Positions 27,403-37,083 of a stretch of 64,000 bases of DNA are shown here, one piece after another. The notes beneath the pieces were generated by a model. The model saw nothing but the letters and a program-made list of their open reading frames with translations. It ran no database searches and was not told the origin of the DNA. A program made the position numbers and the translations under genes. Origin of the DNA: Paraburkholderia monticola (GTDB lineage: Bacteria; Pseudomonadota; Gammaproteobacteria; Burkholderiales; Burkholderiaceae); contig NZ_LRBG01000004.1 of NCBI RefSeq assembly GCF_001580545.1, forward strand, positions 496,001-560,000. Direction: 5' to 3'. The number at the start of each line of letters is the position of its first letter. Position 1 is the stretch's first letter.

Positions 27403-28428
27403 TCAACGACGCGCGACGGCGGCGGCGGGTTGCCGCGCCGCGGCTGCGCTCTCGCCGCTGAGGTCGCGGGCGCCCCAGCGCTGCGCGAGCGCGGCGCAGA
27501 CCATCAGCTGGATCTGGTGGAACAGCATCAGCGGCAGCACCACGGCGCCGACCGCGTGCGAGGCGAAGATCACCTTGGCCATCGGCACGCCGGCGGCGAG
27601 GCTCTTCTTCGAGCCGCAGAAGATGATCGTGATCTGGTCCGCGCGGTTGAAGCCGAGCCGCTTGCTCGCGAAGATCGTCACAGCCAGCGCGAGCGCGAGC
27701 AACACGGCGCTCACCACGACGAGGCCGCCGAGCGCGGACAGCGGAATCGTGTGCCACAGGCCTTCGGTGACGGCCTCGCTGAACGCGCCGTAGACGACAA
27801 GCAGGATCGAGCCCTGGTCGACGAACTTCAGCACACCGCGGTTCTTCTCGATCCACTTGCCGATCAGCGGACGCAGCAACTGGCCGGCGACGAACGGCAC
27901 GAGCAGTTGCAGCACGATGTTGCCGACCGTATGCCACGGCGAGGCGCCGCCGCTCGCGGCCTGATTCGTGACGATCACGCTGACGAGTGCTGGGGTGACG
28001 AAGATGCCGAGCAGGCTCGACGCGGACGCGCTGCATACCGCGGCCGGTACGTTCCCCTTGGCAATGGACGTGAACGCAATCGACGACTGGACCGTCGATG
28101 GCAGCGTGCAGAGGAACAGGACGCCGGCATAGAGCGCCGGGGTGACGAGCGGCGCAAGGATCGGTTTAAGCGCGAGGCCGAGCAGCGGAAACAGCGCGAA
28201 CGTGCTCAGCAGCACCACGATGTGAAGACGCCAGTGCGTCGCGCCCGCAATGATCGCCTCGCGTGAGAGCTTGGCGCCGTGCAGGAAGAACAGCAGGCCG
28301 ACCGCGATGTTCGTCACCCAGTTGAACCCTGCGGCGGCTTGCCCGTGAACGGGCAGGAGGCTGGCGAGGATCACGGTGCCCACGAGGCACAGGGTGAAGT
28401 TATCGGGCAGGAATTTCGGGCGGGCCAT
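27403..28428 (-). CDS. Bile acid:sodium symporter family (BASS/SBF-like) transporter
   Basis: This 341-residue inner-membrane protein has about ten hydrophobic segments and the text of the SBF-like family (YfeH type): NIAVGLLFFLHGAKLSREAI near 40-60, CTLPSTVQSSIAFTSIAKGN near 110-130 and IIFCGSKKSLAAGVPMAKVIF near 275-295. Family members are sodium-coupled organic anion carriers, but the substrate here is unknown. The start at MARPKFLPDN is chosen because the 22 extra upstream residues are Arg-rich and unlike the family. The C-terminal 30 residues are Ala/Arg-rich and probably disordered. Confidence 0.88.
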   Translation of the reverse strand: MARPKFLPDNFTLCLVGTVILASLLPVHGQAAAGFNWVTNIAVGLLFFLHGAKLSREAIIAGATHWRLHIVVLLSTFALFPLLGLALKPILAPLVTPALYAGVLFLCTLPSTVQSSIAFTSIAKGNVPAAVCSASASSLLGIFVTPALVSVIVTNQAASGGASPWHTVGNIVLQLLVPFVAGQLLRPLIGKWIEKNRGVLKFVDQGSILLVVYGAFSEAVTEGLWHTIPLSALGGLVVVSAVLLALALAVTIFASKRLGFNRADQITIIFCGSKKSLAAGVPMAKVIFASHAVGAVVLPLMLFHQIQLMVCAALAQRWGARDLSGESAAAARQPAAAVARR

Positions 28429-28987
28429 GTCGGAATCTCGATTCGATGACGCGAAGTAAGCACGAATGCGCCTGTCTCGGCGCGTCTGTGCCAATGGAAA
28501 GCGGCTATTGTTGTCGAAACTGGATTAAAAACGCAAATTCATTTGCCGAATCGATTAATGAGGTTTGTGCATTGGCCCGCCTGTCGCCCCTTCAGGTCAC
28601 GCGGCACATTTCAGTATTGGCGACCCGCTTGTTCGCGACAAACCGTTTAAACATTGACGGTCCAGGCGCTGCTTATTTGCAACAAACGCAGCTTGCACGG
28701 CGTGGCTGAAAACGCCTGCCAGCGAACTCTCCTGCCGCGCTCGCACAGGGGCTCGCCCGCAGAAAAACGCCAGCGTAACAAGGTGTTACATCCACCGACG
28801 AGACCTAACACTTTTTGGCTCGACACCCTCTGCCGCCGACCATAAATTACCCGTTCAAAGGCCGTAGGGATGCCTGCGCCGCGACGGAAACGCGGTGCTT
28901 ATTCTTCCTCCCGCAACAGGTCCATCGCAGCTCGAACGGTGGATTTCAGGCAAGTCTTCGGGCGTGAGAGTCACAAAGGTGGACGGG
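28429..28987. other. Long intergenic region before the small secreted protein
   Basis: The region holds no convincing gene. A short open frame at 28446-28709 has no ribosome site and is not protein-like. The first 200 bases are AT-richer than the surroundings (text such as GATTAAAAACGCAAATTC), so promoters of the flanking divergent genes probably lie here. No tRNA or structured RNA was recognised. Confidence 0.35.
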
Positions 28988-29509
28988 TTGTCGAGAACGA
29001 GGCACTGGGCGTGGGGCGCGGTCATCGCCGCGCTATGTTCGTTCGCCTATGCAAAAGGGCCGGGTGTGCCGCATGGTCCCGCTGCGGGCGCCGCGTATTC
29101 GCACGGCGGTGCCGAGCGTGCGCCGCGCATGGAGATGCGCGGCGGCGGCCGTTATGCCGGTGCAGGCAACATGGCTGCTCCTCGTACCTCGCATAACGCG
29201 ATGGCTTTGCGTGACCCGCGCGCGCAGCGCGGCAACCCGAATATCGCGGACGCCAACTTCAGCTATGGTGCCGGCGCCTACAAGTCCGGCATGCGCCGTG
29301 TCGGCGATCCGTCCGGTTATGCCGGTGCGATCACGCCGGTCAGCGCGGAGTCCCGTCCGGTGCCGCATCCGCCGTCCAACATGCCGATGCGCAGCGGCTC
29401 GATTCGCGCCGACGTCGCCCGCTACAACGAAGAGCGCGGCGCAACGCGCCCCATGCAACGTCCCACCGACGATCAGCGGCCGCCGGAAGCTTCGCCGTAC
29501 CGGAATTAG
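28988..29509 (+). CDS. Small secreted Gly/Ala/Pro-rich hypothetical protein
   Basis: The favoured start is TTG at 28988 with AAAGGTGG just upstream, giving 173 residues. The first 25 form a Sec signal peptide (basic start, hydrophobic WGAVIAALCSFAYA, cleavage near AYA-KG). The mature part is low-complexity and basic, with RMEMRGGGRYAGAG, NPNIADANFSYGAGAY, YAGAITPV and a Pro-rich end (HPPSNMPMR, QRPPEASPYRN), which suggests a disordered periplasmic or surface protein. GTG at 28964 is an alternative start. No family is recognised. Confidence 0.6.
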   Translation: MSRTRHWAWGAVIAALCSFAYAKGPGVPHGPAAGAAYSHGGAERAPRMEMRGGGRYAGAGNMAAPRTSHNAMALRDPRAQRGNPNIADANFSYGAGAYKSGMRRVGDPSGYAGAITPVSAESRPVPHPPSNMPMRSGSIRADVARYNEERGATRPMQRPTDDQRPPEASPYRN

Positions 29510-30092
29510 CTCAACGCGATTTACCTCAGCGTTTCGCGTCATGCGGAGCACTTCAGGCGCGACCTGAGAGGGTGAGCGCACCGCCCACTTCACTCCAACG
29601 CGAACTACCGCATCGCCGAAATCGCGATCGCGAGACGCGTTCTTCAGTTCCCCTTCCACGCTCGATCGCGCAGCTTCGCGCGTTCTGCTCTCCGTCCGTG
29701 TCCCGAATCTGACGTTTCGACGCCACACTTTTTTGAAAACACCCGGCATCGAAGTTTCGGTCGGCGTCAAATCTTGGCATTCTCCCGCGTCGCGTCATCG
29801 GCACGTCATTCGAGGCGTTCAAGCGCGCTGTGGCGCGCGATGCGCCGCATGACGCATTGCGTTCGCGCGGCTGGCGGCCGTCCATTCAAAGGACCGTTAT
29901 CGAGCCGCCGGCCGACCAAACTACTCAGACCGATATACCGGCAATAAGCAGCGATATTTTTGTTCATAAAAATGATCCGCAAAGATGGTCCGGCCCAGAT
30001 TGACTCGACGGTCGAACGGATAACAACAACGGTTCGCGCGAGCGCCCCCCTTTCGCACAGCCACACCCTTTGACAGAGATTTTGGAGAATCC
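29510..30092. other. Long intergenic region upstream of the porin
   Basis: No gene is supported in these 583 bases. The last 150 bases turn AT-rich (about 29930-30040) and probably hold the porin promoter and a long leader. No operator or RNA gene is recognised. Confidence 0.35.
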
Positions 30093-31178
30093 ATGAACAC
30101 AAGCCTCAGCAGCGTGCTGAAGACGACTCTCAAGGCCACTGCATGCGTCGCCGTGCTGGCGAGCGCATCATCGGCGTTCGCGCAATCGAGCGTGCAGCTC
30201 TATGGCCAGGTCGACGAATGGGTCGGCTCGCAGAAGTTTCCGGGTGGCCAGGCCGCAGCGGTCGTGTCGGGCGGCGGCATGTCGACGTCGTACTGGGGCT
30301 TCAAGGGGACCGAGGATCTGGGCAACGGCTACAAGGCGATCTTCACGGTCGAAGGCTTCTTCCGTGCGCAGACCGGTGAATCCGGCCGCTTCACCGGCGA
30401 CACGATGTTCTCGCGCAACGCCTACGTCGGCATCGAGTCGCCGTACGGCACCGTGACCGCCGGCCGTCTGACCACGCCGCTGTTCGTCTCGACGATCCTG
30501 TTCAACCCGTTCGTCGATTCGTACGTGTTCTCGCCGATGGTCGCTCACGTGTACCTCGGCCTCGGCACGTTCCCGACCTACACGACCGACCAGGGCGTGA
30601 CCGGCGACTCGGGCTGGAACAACGCGGTGTCGTACTCGTCGCCGAACTTCAACGGCCTGTCGGCGACGGCGATGTACGCGCTCGGCAATACGACCCAGAA
30701 CGGCGCGAAGAAGTGGAGCGGCCAGGTCCTGTACTTCCACGGCCCGTTCGCGGCGACCCTCGTGTACCAGTACGTGAACTTCAACAACGTGCCGGGCGAT
30801 CTCGGCAGCTTCGAAACCTCGGGCGTGCCGGGCCTGCGCAGCCAGAGCGTCGCGCAGGCGGGCGTGACGTACGACCTGAAGTTCGTGAAGCTGTACGGCC
30901 AATACATGTACACGTACAACGACCAGCAGGTGACGAGCTGGCACGTGAACACCGGACAGGGCGGCGTCACGGTGCCGTTCGGACCGGGCTCGGTGATGGC
31001 GTCGTTTGCGTATTCGCGTAACGGCGGCGGCTTGAACCAGGCGCGCCAGACGGCGGCGATCGGCTACGACTATCCGCTGTCCAAGCGCACCGACCTCTAT
31101 GCCGCGTACCTGTACGACCATATCAACGGGCAGTCGAGCGGCAACACGTACGGCGCCGGGTTGCGCGCGAAGTTCTGA
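30093..31178 (+). CDS. Outer-membrane porin (Burkholderiales trimeric type)
   Basis: The 361-residue preprotein has a 30-residue signal peptide (basic start, hydrophobic core, AFA-QSS cleavage) and begins its mature part with SSVQLYGQVDEWVG, the usual first strand of Gram-negative porins of this order. Motifs such as WGFKGTEDLGNGYKAIFTVEG and FSRNAYVGIESPYGTVTAGR follow, and the last residue is Phe, required for outer-membrane insertion. It forms a 16-strand diffusion pore; specificity is unknown. GGAG precedes the ATG at good spacing. A strong terminator follows. It is a single-gene unit. Confidence 0.94.
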   Translation: MNTSLSSVLKTTLKATACVAVLASASSAFAQSSVQLYGQVDEWVGSQKFPGGQAAAVVSGGGMSTSYWGFKGTEDLGNGYKAIFTVEGFFRAQTGESGRFTGDTMFSRNAYVGIESPYGTVTAGRLTTPLFVSTILFNPFVDSYVFSPMVAHVYLGLGTFPTYTTDQGVTGDSGWNNAVSYSSPNFNGLSATAMYALGNTTQNGAKKWSGQVLYFHGPFAATLVYQYVNFNNVPGDLGSFETSGVPGLRSQSVAQAGVTYDLKFVKLYGQYMYTYNDQQVTSWHVNTGQGGVTVPFGPGSVMASFAYSRNGGGLNQARQTAAIGYDYPLSKRTDLYAAYLYDHINGQSSGNTYGAGLRAKF

Positions 31179-31201
31179 TCGATTCGTCCCAAGTCTCATA
31201 G

Positions 31202-31240
31202 CAAAGCCCGCGTTCCGTCCGGAACGCGGGCTTTGTCGCT
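31202..31240 (+). terminator. Strong hairpin terminator after the porin
   Basis: A perfect 15-bp stem (31202-31216 with 31221-31235) around a GTCC loop begins with CAAAGCCCGC and ends with GCGGGCTTTG. Only a short T-run follows, but the stem strength and position suit porin termination. Confidence 0.8.
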
Positions 31241-31331
31241 TTCGGACACCGTCGAATGCGGGCCTTTGCTGCCATGCTTTTGATAAACCCGGCAAAATGG
31301 CGTCGATTGATTCCTGAAGCGAGCGATTGAG

Positions 31332-32264
31332 ATGGACACCCTCGTCAGCATGAAAGTGTTTCGCCACGTGGTCGAAGCCGGTAGCTTCGTCGGCGCGGCG
31401 GAGAAGATGGAGATGTCGGCGGCGATGGCGAGCAAGCACGTGATGCACCTGGAGCAGCAGCTCGGCGCGCGCTTGCTGAACCGCACCACGCGCCGCGTCG
31501 CGCCGACCGAGGCCGGCCGCGAATACTACGAGCGGCTGAGCCAGGCGCTCACCGAGCTCGACGAGGCCGGTCAGGCGGTCGGCGCGGCGAGCGTCGTGCC
31601 GCACGGGCGGCTGCGGGTGTCGTCGCTGTCGGCGTTCGGCCTGAATCACGTGATGGCCGCCGTCGCCGACTACGCCGCGCAGTATCCGCAAGTGACCGTC
31701 GATATGACGCTGTCCGACCGCGTCGTCGAGCTGATCGACGAAGGCTTCGACGTCGCGATCCGCGCGTCGCCGGGCGGCCTCAAGTCGTCCTCGCTGATCG
31801 CGCGGCAGATCGCGACCGCGCATCTGGTGCTGTGCGCGTCGCCCGCCTATCTGCGCAAGCACGGCACGCCGAAAAGCGTCGCCGATCTCGCGCGGCACAA
31901 CTATCTGCAGTACGCGGGCGTCTCGGCGCTCGAAGTCGCGACCGGCGACGCGGGCTCGCGCGTGCGTCTGTCGGGCAACCTGATCGTCAATCAGCTCGAG
32001 GCGCAGCGCGTGGTCGTGCTGCATGGCGCGGGTATCGCGATGCTGGGCACCGAGGTGATCGGCAGCGATCTCGCCGAGGGGCGGCTCGTGCCGCTGCTCG
32101 TCGACGAAGTGCCGCCGCGCGAGTTGCCGATCCACGTCGTCTACACGAGCCGGCGGCATCTGTCGGCCAAGGTGCGCTCGTTCGTCGATTTTCTGGCGGC
32201 GCGGTTCGCGAACGAGTCGCTGTGGCCGTCGCTCGACGAGATCAGGGCGTTGGCGGTGCGGTAA
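31332..32264 (+). CDS. LysR-family transcriptional regulator
   Basis: The 310-residue protein has an N-terminal winged helix-turn-helix (MKVFRHVVEAGSFVGAAEKMEMSAAMASKHVMHLEQQLGARLL in outline, residues 7-50) and a LysR substrate-binding domain (RLRVSSLSAFGLNHV near 90, FDVAIRASPGGLKSSSLIAR near 140-160). The sequence pattern is that of the CrgA/DhcR-like subgroup common in Burkholderia. It lies between the porin and icmF on the same strand, and its target is not evident. The ribosome site before the ATG is weak. Confidence 0.92.
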   Translation: MDTLVSMKVFRHVVEAGSFVGAAEKMEMSAAMASKHVMHLEQQLGARLLNRTTRRVAPTEAGREYYERLSQALTELDEAGQAVGAASVVPHGRLRVSSLSAFGLNHVMAAVADYAAQYPQVTVDMTLSDRVVELIDEGFDVAIRASPGGLKSSSLIARQIATAHLVLCASPAYLRKHGTPKSVADLARHNYLQYAGVSALEVATGDAGSRVRLSGNLIVNQLEAQRVVVLHGAGIAMLGTEVIGSDLAEGRLVPLLVDEVPPRELPIHVVYTSRRHLSAKVRSFVDFLAARFANESLWPSLDEIRALAVR

Positions 32265-32343
32265 CCAGCCACCGCCAAACCGCACCAAACCGCTCCAAAC
32301 TGCCCGCCCCGCGCAGTCCTGCCGCGTTACCCCGTTTCTATAT

Positions 32344-32366
32344 ACTGACTGTCAACACCCGTCAGT
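32344..32366. promoter_or_regulatory. Inverted repeat ACTGAC/GTCAGT ahead of icmF
   Basis: ACTGAC at 32344-32349 and GTCAGT at 32361-32366 form a perfect inverted repeat with an 11-base spacer, ending about 20 bases before the icmF ATG. Such a site suits a dimeric repressor (TetR-type is common for acyl-CoA genes), but no candidate regulator gene adjoins except the upstream LysR. Confidence 0.5.
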
Positions 32367-32385
32367 TAAATGATCTGGGGGAGAC

Positions 32386-35300
32386 ATGACCGATTTGTCC
32401 ACGCCGCAGCGTGCCGGCAGCCATGCGCTGCCCACGGGCCGGCGCCTGCGCTTCGTCACCGCCGCCGCACTGTTCGATGGCCACGACGCGTCGATCAACA
32501 TCATGCGGCGCATCCTGCAGGCGAGCGGCGTCGAGGTGATCCACCTCGGCCACAATCGCTCCGTCGCCGAAGTCGCGGCCGCCGCGCTCGACGAGGACGC
32601 CGACGGCGTCGCCGTGTCGAGCTACCAGGGCGGCCACAACGAATACTTCCGCTATCTGGTCGAGTTGCTGCGTGCGCGCGGCGGCGAGCGCATCAAGGTG
32701 TTCGGCGGCGGCGGCGGGGTGATCGTCCCCGAGGAGATCGCCGCGCTCGAACGCGATGGCGTCGAGAAGATCTACTCGCCGCACGAGGGGCAGCGGCTCG
32801 GTCTGCAAGGCATGATCGACGACATGATCGCGCGCTGCGTCGAAGGCGCGCGCGCGGCCGACGCGACGCGCGCCACGCCGGTGCGTGAATGGCTCACCGA
32901 GCTGGCCGCGCGGCCTTTATCGCATTGCAGCGAGGCCGACCCCAGGCGCGACTCACCCTCCGCCGATCCCGCCGCGCCCATCTTCCGCCGTCTCGCGCAA
33001 CTGATCAGCGCGTTCGAAACGAATACCGTCGACGCCGCCGCGCGCGAGCAGCTATCGACACTCGCGCAGGCGACGCGAATCCCGGTGCTCGGCATCACCG
33101 GCACCGGCGGCGCGGGCAAGTCATCGCTGACCGACGAGCTGGTCCGCCGCTTCCGGCTCGACTACGGCGACACGCTGAGCATCGCCGTGCTCGCGATCGA
33201 TCCGTCGCGCCGCAAATCCGGCGGCGCGCTGCTCGGCGACCGCATCCGCATGAACGCGATCGGCGATTGGGGCGGCGGCGCCCGTGTCTATATGCGCTCG
33301 ATGGCCACGCGCGAGGCTGCGAGCGAAATCTCCGATTCGCTGCCCGCCGCGCTGATGCTGTGCAAGGCCGCCGGCTTCGATCTGATCGTCGTCGAGACTT
33401 CGGGGATCGGTCAGGGCGATGCGGCGATCGTGCCGTTCGTCGACGAATCGCTGTACGTGATGACACCGGAGTTCGGCGCCGCGAGCCAGCTCGAGAAGAT
33501 CGACATGCTCGACTTCGCGAGCTTCGTCGCGATCAACAAGTTCGATCGCAAGGGCGCGCAGGATGCGTTGCGCGACGTCGCGAAGCAGGTGCAGCGCAAC
33601 CGCGCGGAGTTCGCGGCATCGCCCGACGCGATGCCGGTGTTCGGCACGATCGCGTCGCGTTTCAACGATGACGGCGTGACCGCGCTGTACCGGCGCATCG
33701 CCGCTGCGCTGCGCGCGCACGGCTTGCGCGAGGGCGGCGCACGGCTCGGCGCACCCGACGGCCTGCGCTTCTCGAGCAACCTGCATGCGATCGTGCCGCC
33801 CGCGCGCGTGCGCTACCTGGCCGACATCGCGCTGACGGTGCGCGGCTATCGCGAGCGGGCCGACGCGCAGGCGCAAATCGCGCGCCAGCGCTGGCAGCTC
33901 GTCGAAACCCGCCGCATGCTCGGCGAGGCGGGCGGCGAGGCAGGAGGCGACCCGGCGTCGCTCGACGCGCTGATCGAACAACGCAGCGCCGCGCTCGGCG
34001 AACGCGAACGCAAGCTGCTCGACGCGTGGCCGCAAACGGTGGCCGCTTATGCCGGCGACGAACACGTGGTACGCATCCGCGAACGCGAAATCCGCACCGC
34101 GCTGACGGTGACGACGTTATCCGGCTCCGAGGTCCGCAAAGTGTCGCTGCCGAAATTCGTCGATCACGGCGAGATCCTGCGCTGGCTGATGCTCGACAAT
34201 CTGCCCGGCTATTTTCCGTTCACGGCCGGCGTGTTTCCGTTTCGCCGCGAGAACGAGGACCCGACGCGCATGTTCGCGGGCGAGGGCGATCCGCAGCGCA
34301 CCAATCGCCGCTTCAAGCTGCTGTCGGAAGGCATGCCGGCCAAGCGCCTATCCACCGCGTTCGACTCGGTGACGCTGTACGGCGAGGAGCCGCACGAGCG
34401 CCCGGACATCTACGGCAAGGTCGGCAATTCGGGCGTGTCGGTCGCGACGCTCGACGACATGAAGACGCTGTACGACGGCTTCGACCTGTGCTCGCCGGAA
34501 ACCTCGGTGTCGATGACGATCAACGGCCCCGCGCCGACGATCCTCGCGATGTTCTTCAACGTCGCGATCGACCAGCAGATCGCGCGCAAGGAAACGGAGC
34601 AGGGCCGCCCGCTGACCGACCACGAACTCGCCGCGACGCGCCGCAGCGCGCTCGAAAACGTGCGCGGCACCGTGCAGGCCGACATCCTGAAGGAAGACCA
34701 GGGGCAGAACACCTGCATCTTCTCGACCGAATTCAGCCTGAAGGTGATGGGCGATATTCAGGCGTATTTCGTCGAAAACGGCGTGCGGAATTTCTATTCG
34801 GTGTCGATCTCCGGCTATCACATCGCCGAGGCTGGCGCGAACCCGATCTCGCAGCTCGCCTACACGCTCGCGAACGGCTTTACGTACGTCGAGGCGTATC
34901 TCGCCCGCGGCATGTCGATCGACGACTTCGCGCCGAATCTGTCGTTCTTCTTCTCGAATGGCATGGACCCGGAGTACACGGTGCTCGGTCGCGTCGCGCG
35001 ACGTATCTGGGCGATCGCGATGCGCGAGCGCTATGGCGCGAACGAGCGCAGCCAGAAGCTCAAGTATCACGTGCAGACGTCGGGCCGCAGCCTGCACGCG
35101 CAGGAGATCGATTTCAACGATATCCGCACGACGCTGCAGGCGCTGATCGCGATCTACGACAACTGCAACTCGCTGCACACCAATGCGTTCGATGAAGCGA
35201 TCACGACGCCGACCGAGGAATCGGTGCGCCGCGCGGTCGCGATCCAGCTGATCATCAATCGCGAATGGGGGTTAGCGAAGAACCAGAACCCGAATCAGGG

Positions 35301-35763
35301 CAGCTTCGTGATCGAGGAGTTGACCGATCTGGTCGAGGAAGCGGTGCTCGCCGAGTTCGAGCGGCTGACCGAGCGCGGCGGCGTGCTCGGCGCGATGGAA
35401 ACGGGCTATCAGCGCGGACGGATCCAGGACGAGTCGATGCTGTACGAGCATCGCAAGCATGACGGCTCATATCCGATCGTCGGCGTGAACACGTTCCTGA
35501 GCGCGCATCCGCATGAAGCGCCGCGGCCGCTCGTGCTGGCGCGTTCCACCGACGCGGAAAAGCAGAGTCAGCTGCGGCGGCTGCGCGAGTTCCAGACGCG
35601 CCACCGCGAGGCCGCGCCTCACGCGCTCGAACGCCTGAAGCGCGCAGTGATCGACGACGACAACGTCTTCGCGGTGCTGATGGACGTGGTGCGCGTGTGT
35701 TCGCTCGGGCAAATCACTCACGCGCTCTTTGAAGTGGGCGGGCAGTATCGGCGCAATATGTAG
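32386..35763 (+). CDS. icmF: Fused isobutyryl-CoA mutase with G-protein chaperone (IcmF)
   Basis: This 1125-residue enzyme interconverts isobutyryl-CoA and n-butyryl-CoA using adenosylcobalamin. Domains in order: a B12-binding domain ([14 protein letters not shown] near 27-40, SSYQGGHN near 81, GGGGG near 108), a MeaI/MeaB-like GTPase with P-loop [10 protein letters not shown] near 237-246 and [11 protein letters not shown] near 335, a linker, and a mutase barrel from about 560. The barrel keeps [14 protein letters not shown], the IcmF-type variant of the substrate loop, rather than the Tyr-bearing loop of methylmalonyl-CoA mutase. GGGGGAG precedes the ATG. The chaperone GTPase guards cofactor loading. 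No butyryl-CoA genes adjoin. Length is typical. Confidence 0.96.
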   Translation: MTDLSTPQRAGSHALPTGRRLRFVTAAALFDGHDASINIMRRILQASGVEVIHLGHNRSVAEVAAAALDEDADGVAVSSYQGGHNEYFRYLVELLRARGGERIKVFGGGGGVIVPEEIAALERDGVEKIYSPHEGQRLGLQGMIDDMIARCVEGARAADATRATPVREWLTELAARPLSHCSEADPRRDSPSADPAAPIFRRLAQLISAFETNTVDAAAREQLSTLAQATRIPVLGITGTGGAGKSSLTDELVRRFRLDYGDTLSIAVLAIDPSRRKSGGALLGDRIRMNAIGDWGGGARVYMRSMATREAASEISDSLPAALMLCKAAGFDLIVVETSGIGQGDAAIVPFVDESLYVMTPEFGAASQLEKIDMLDFASFVAINKFDRKGAQDALRDVAKQVQRNRAEFAASPDAMPVFGTIASRFNDDGVTALYRRIAAALRAHGLREGGARLGAPDGLRFSSNLHAIVPPARVRYLADIALTVRGYRERADAQAQIARQRWQLVETRRMLGEAGGEAGGDPASLDALIEQRSAALGERERKLLDAWPQTVAAYAGDEHVVRIREREIRTALTVTTLSGSEVRKVSLPKFVDHGEILRWLMLDNLPGYFPFTAGVFPFRRENEDPTRMFAGEGDPQRTNRRFKLLSEGMPAKRLSTAFDSVTLYGEEPHERPDIYGKVGNSGVSVATLDDMKTLYDGFDLCSPETSVSMTINGPAPTILAMFFNVAIDQQIARKETEQGRPLTDHELAATRRSALENVRGTVQADILKEDQGQNTCIFSTEFSLKVMGDIQAYFVENGVRNFYSVSISGYHIAEAGANPISQLAYTLANGFTYVEAYLARGMSIDDFAPNLSFFFSNGMDPEYTVLGRVARRIWAIAMRERYGANERSQKLKYHVQTSGRSLHAQEIDFNDIRTTLQALIAIYDNCNSLHTNAFDEAITTPTEESVRRAVAIQLIINREWGLAKNQNPNQGSFVIEELTDLVEEAVLAEFERLTERGGVLGAMETGYQRGRIQDESMLYEHRKHDGSYPIVGVNTFLSAHPHEAPRPLVLARSTDAEKQSQLRRLREFQTRHREAAPHALERLKRAVIDDDNVFAVLMDVVRVCSLGQITHALFEVGGQYRRNM

Positions 35764-35784
35764 CACGCCGGCGGGGCGGATAGG

Positions 35785-35806
35785 CGGGGCGGGTCGGCCC
35801 GCCCCG
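35785..35806. terminator. GC-rich hairpin between icmF and nitronate monooxygenase
   Basis: A 9-bp perfect stem CGGGGCGGG / CCCGCCCCG (35785-35793 with 35798-35806) with a TCGG loop lies between convergent genes. No T-run follows on either side, so it may be a weak bidirectional terminator or mRNA 3'-end stabiliser. Confidence 0.5.
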
Positions 35807-35815
35807 TTCGATGCC

Positions 35816-36775
35816 TCAGCGCGCGATGCCGAGGCGCGCCTTCGCGTCGTCGTATTCCTTCTTCAGACGCTGCACGAGTTCGGCGACGTCCGGCACGTCG
35901 TCCATCAGGCCGACGCCCTGGCCGGCGCCCCAGATGTCCTTCCACGCCTTCGCCTTGTCGCTGCCGAAGTTCATCTTGGTCTTGTCCGATTCGGGCAGCG
36001 CGTCCGGGTCGAGCCCCGCGTTCTGAATGCTCTCGCGGATGTAGTTGCCGTGCACGCCGGTGAACAGGTTCGTGTAGATGATGTCGGCGGACTTCGAGTT
36101 GATGATCGCCTGCTTGTAGGCCTCGACCGCGTGGGCTTCCTTCGTCGCGATGAAGCGCGTGCCCATGTAGGCGAGATCCGCGCCCATCGCCTGCGCGGCG
36201 AGAATCGAGCCGCCGTTCGCGATCGAGCCCGACAGCACGATCGGGCCGTCGAAAATGCGCCGCACCTCGCCGACCAGCGCGAACGGCGAAGTGGTGCCCG
36301 CATGGCCGCCCGCGCCTGACGCGACCAGAATCAGCCCGTCGACGCCCGCGTCCAGCGCCTTTTGCGCATGACGCAGATTGATCACGTCGTGCAGCACGAT
36401 GCCGCCATAGCTATGCACCGCGTCGACGATTTCACGCGCCGGCGCGCGCAAGCTCGTGATGAAGATCGGCACCTTGTGTTCGACGCACACGCGCACGTCG
36501 TGCTCGAGCCGCGCATTCGACTGATGGACGATCTGATTGACCGCGATCGGCCCGATGACCGCATCCGGGTTCGCGGCCTTGTGCTCGGCGAGCTGAGCCT
36601 GGATCTGCGTCAGCCATTCGTCGAGCAGCTCGGCCGGGCGTGCGTTGAGGGCCGGGAATGAGCCGACGATCCCGGCCTTGCACTGCGCCAGCACGAGGTC
36701 GGGATAGCTGACGATGAACATCGGCGAAGCGACGACGGGCAGCGCGAGGTTTTGCAGAACGGCGGGCAGTGCCAT
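35816..36775 (-). CDS. Nitronate monooxygenase family protein (2-nitropropane dioxygenase-like)
   Basis: This 319-residue FMN-binding TIM barrel is predicted to oxidise alkyl nitronates. It begins LALPVVASPMFIVSYPDLVLAQ, a family opening. The glycine-rich FMN phosphate site includes LILVASGAGGHAGT near 150-163, and IVLSGSIANGGSILAAQAMGADLAYMGTRF spans about 185-215. GGAG lies ahead of the ATG. The gene is divergent from the dehalogenase-like hydrolase, with a palindrome between them. Enoyl reductase FabK is a distant alternative but the motif details favour the NMO family. Confidence 0.9.
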   Translation of the reverse strand: MALPAVLQNLALPVVASPMFIVSYPDLVLAQCKAGIVGSFPALNARPAELLDEWLTQIQAQLAEHKAANPDAVIGPIAVNQIVHQSNARLEHDVRVCVEHKVPIFITSLRAPAREIVDAVHSYGGIVLHDVINLRHAQKALDAGVDGLILVASGAGGHAGTTSPFALVGEVRRIFDGPIVLSGSIANGGSILAAQAMGADLAYMGTRFIATKEAHAVEAYKQAIINSKSADIIYTNLFTGVHGNYIRESIQNAGLDPDALPESDKTKMNFGSDKAKAWKDIWGAGQGVGLMDDVPDVAELVQRLKKEYDDAKARLGIAR

Positions 36776-37083
36776 GGTGCGAGTCTCCAGATTGAGCCAA
36801 CCGGAGCGATTCGCCCGGCGTTTGATGAGTTTAGCGGCACGGCGGATGCCAGGTCGATCGGCGGATCCATCCGACCATCACACGAAACCGGCATGCCGCA
36901 GCCGCCCCCAAATTTTAGAACGGTCGTTCGATTATAAGCGAAGCGTGTGATCCGCGCTCGGCGGGTGGGTTTGAAACAGTTCGAAGGAGTATTCAGGTTC
37001 CATGTTTCGTGGGCTATCCCACCCCGCGCGGCGCTGGCGGCCTTCTACAATGCACAGACCCTCAAAACAACCAACGGGACGTC
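36776..37083. promoter_or_regulatory. Divergent promoter region with GAACG/CGTTC palindrome
   Basis: GAACGGTCGTTC at 36918-36929 is an inverted repeat (5-base arms, 2-base centre) followed by GATTATAAG, which could be a -10 element. It lies midway between divergent genes, about 145-155 bp from each start, and resembles operators bound by TetR-type repressors. No TetR gene is nearby. Confidence 0.4.

Noticed and set aside
28446..28709. 87-codon frame upstream of the small secreted protein
   Set aside because: No ribosome site, no domain, and no protein-like pattern; it lies in an AT-rich non-coding stretch.
32265..32385. Cobalamin riboswitch before icmF
   Set aside because: The leader is only about 120 bases, with no B12-box-like text; only the inverted repeat stands out.
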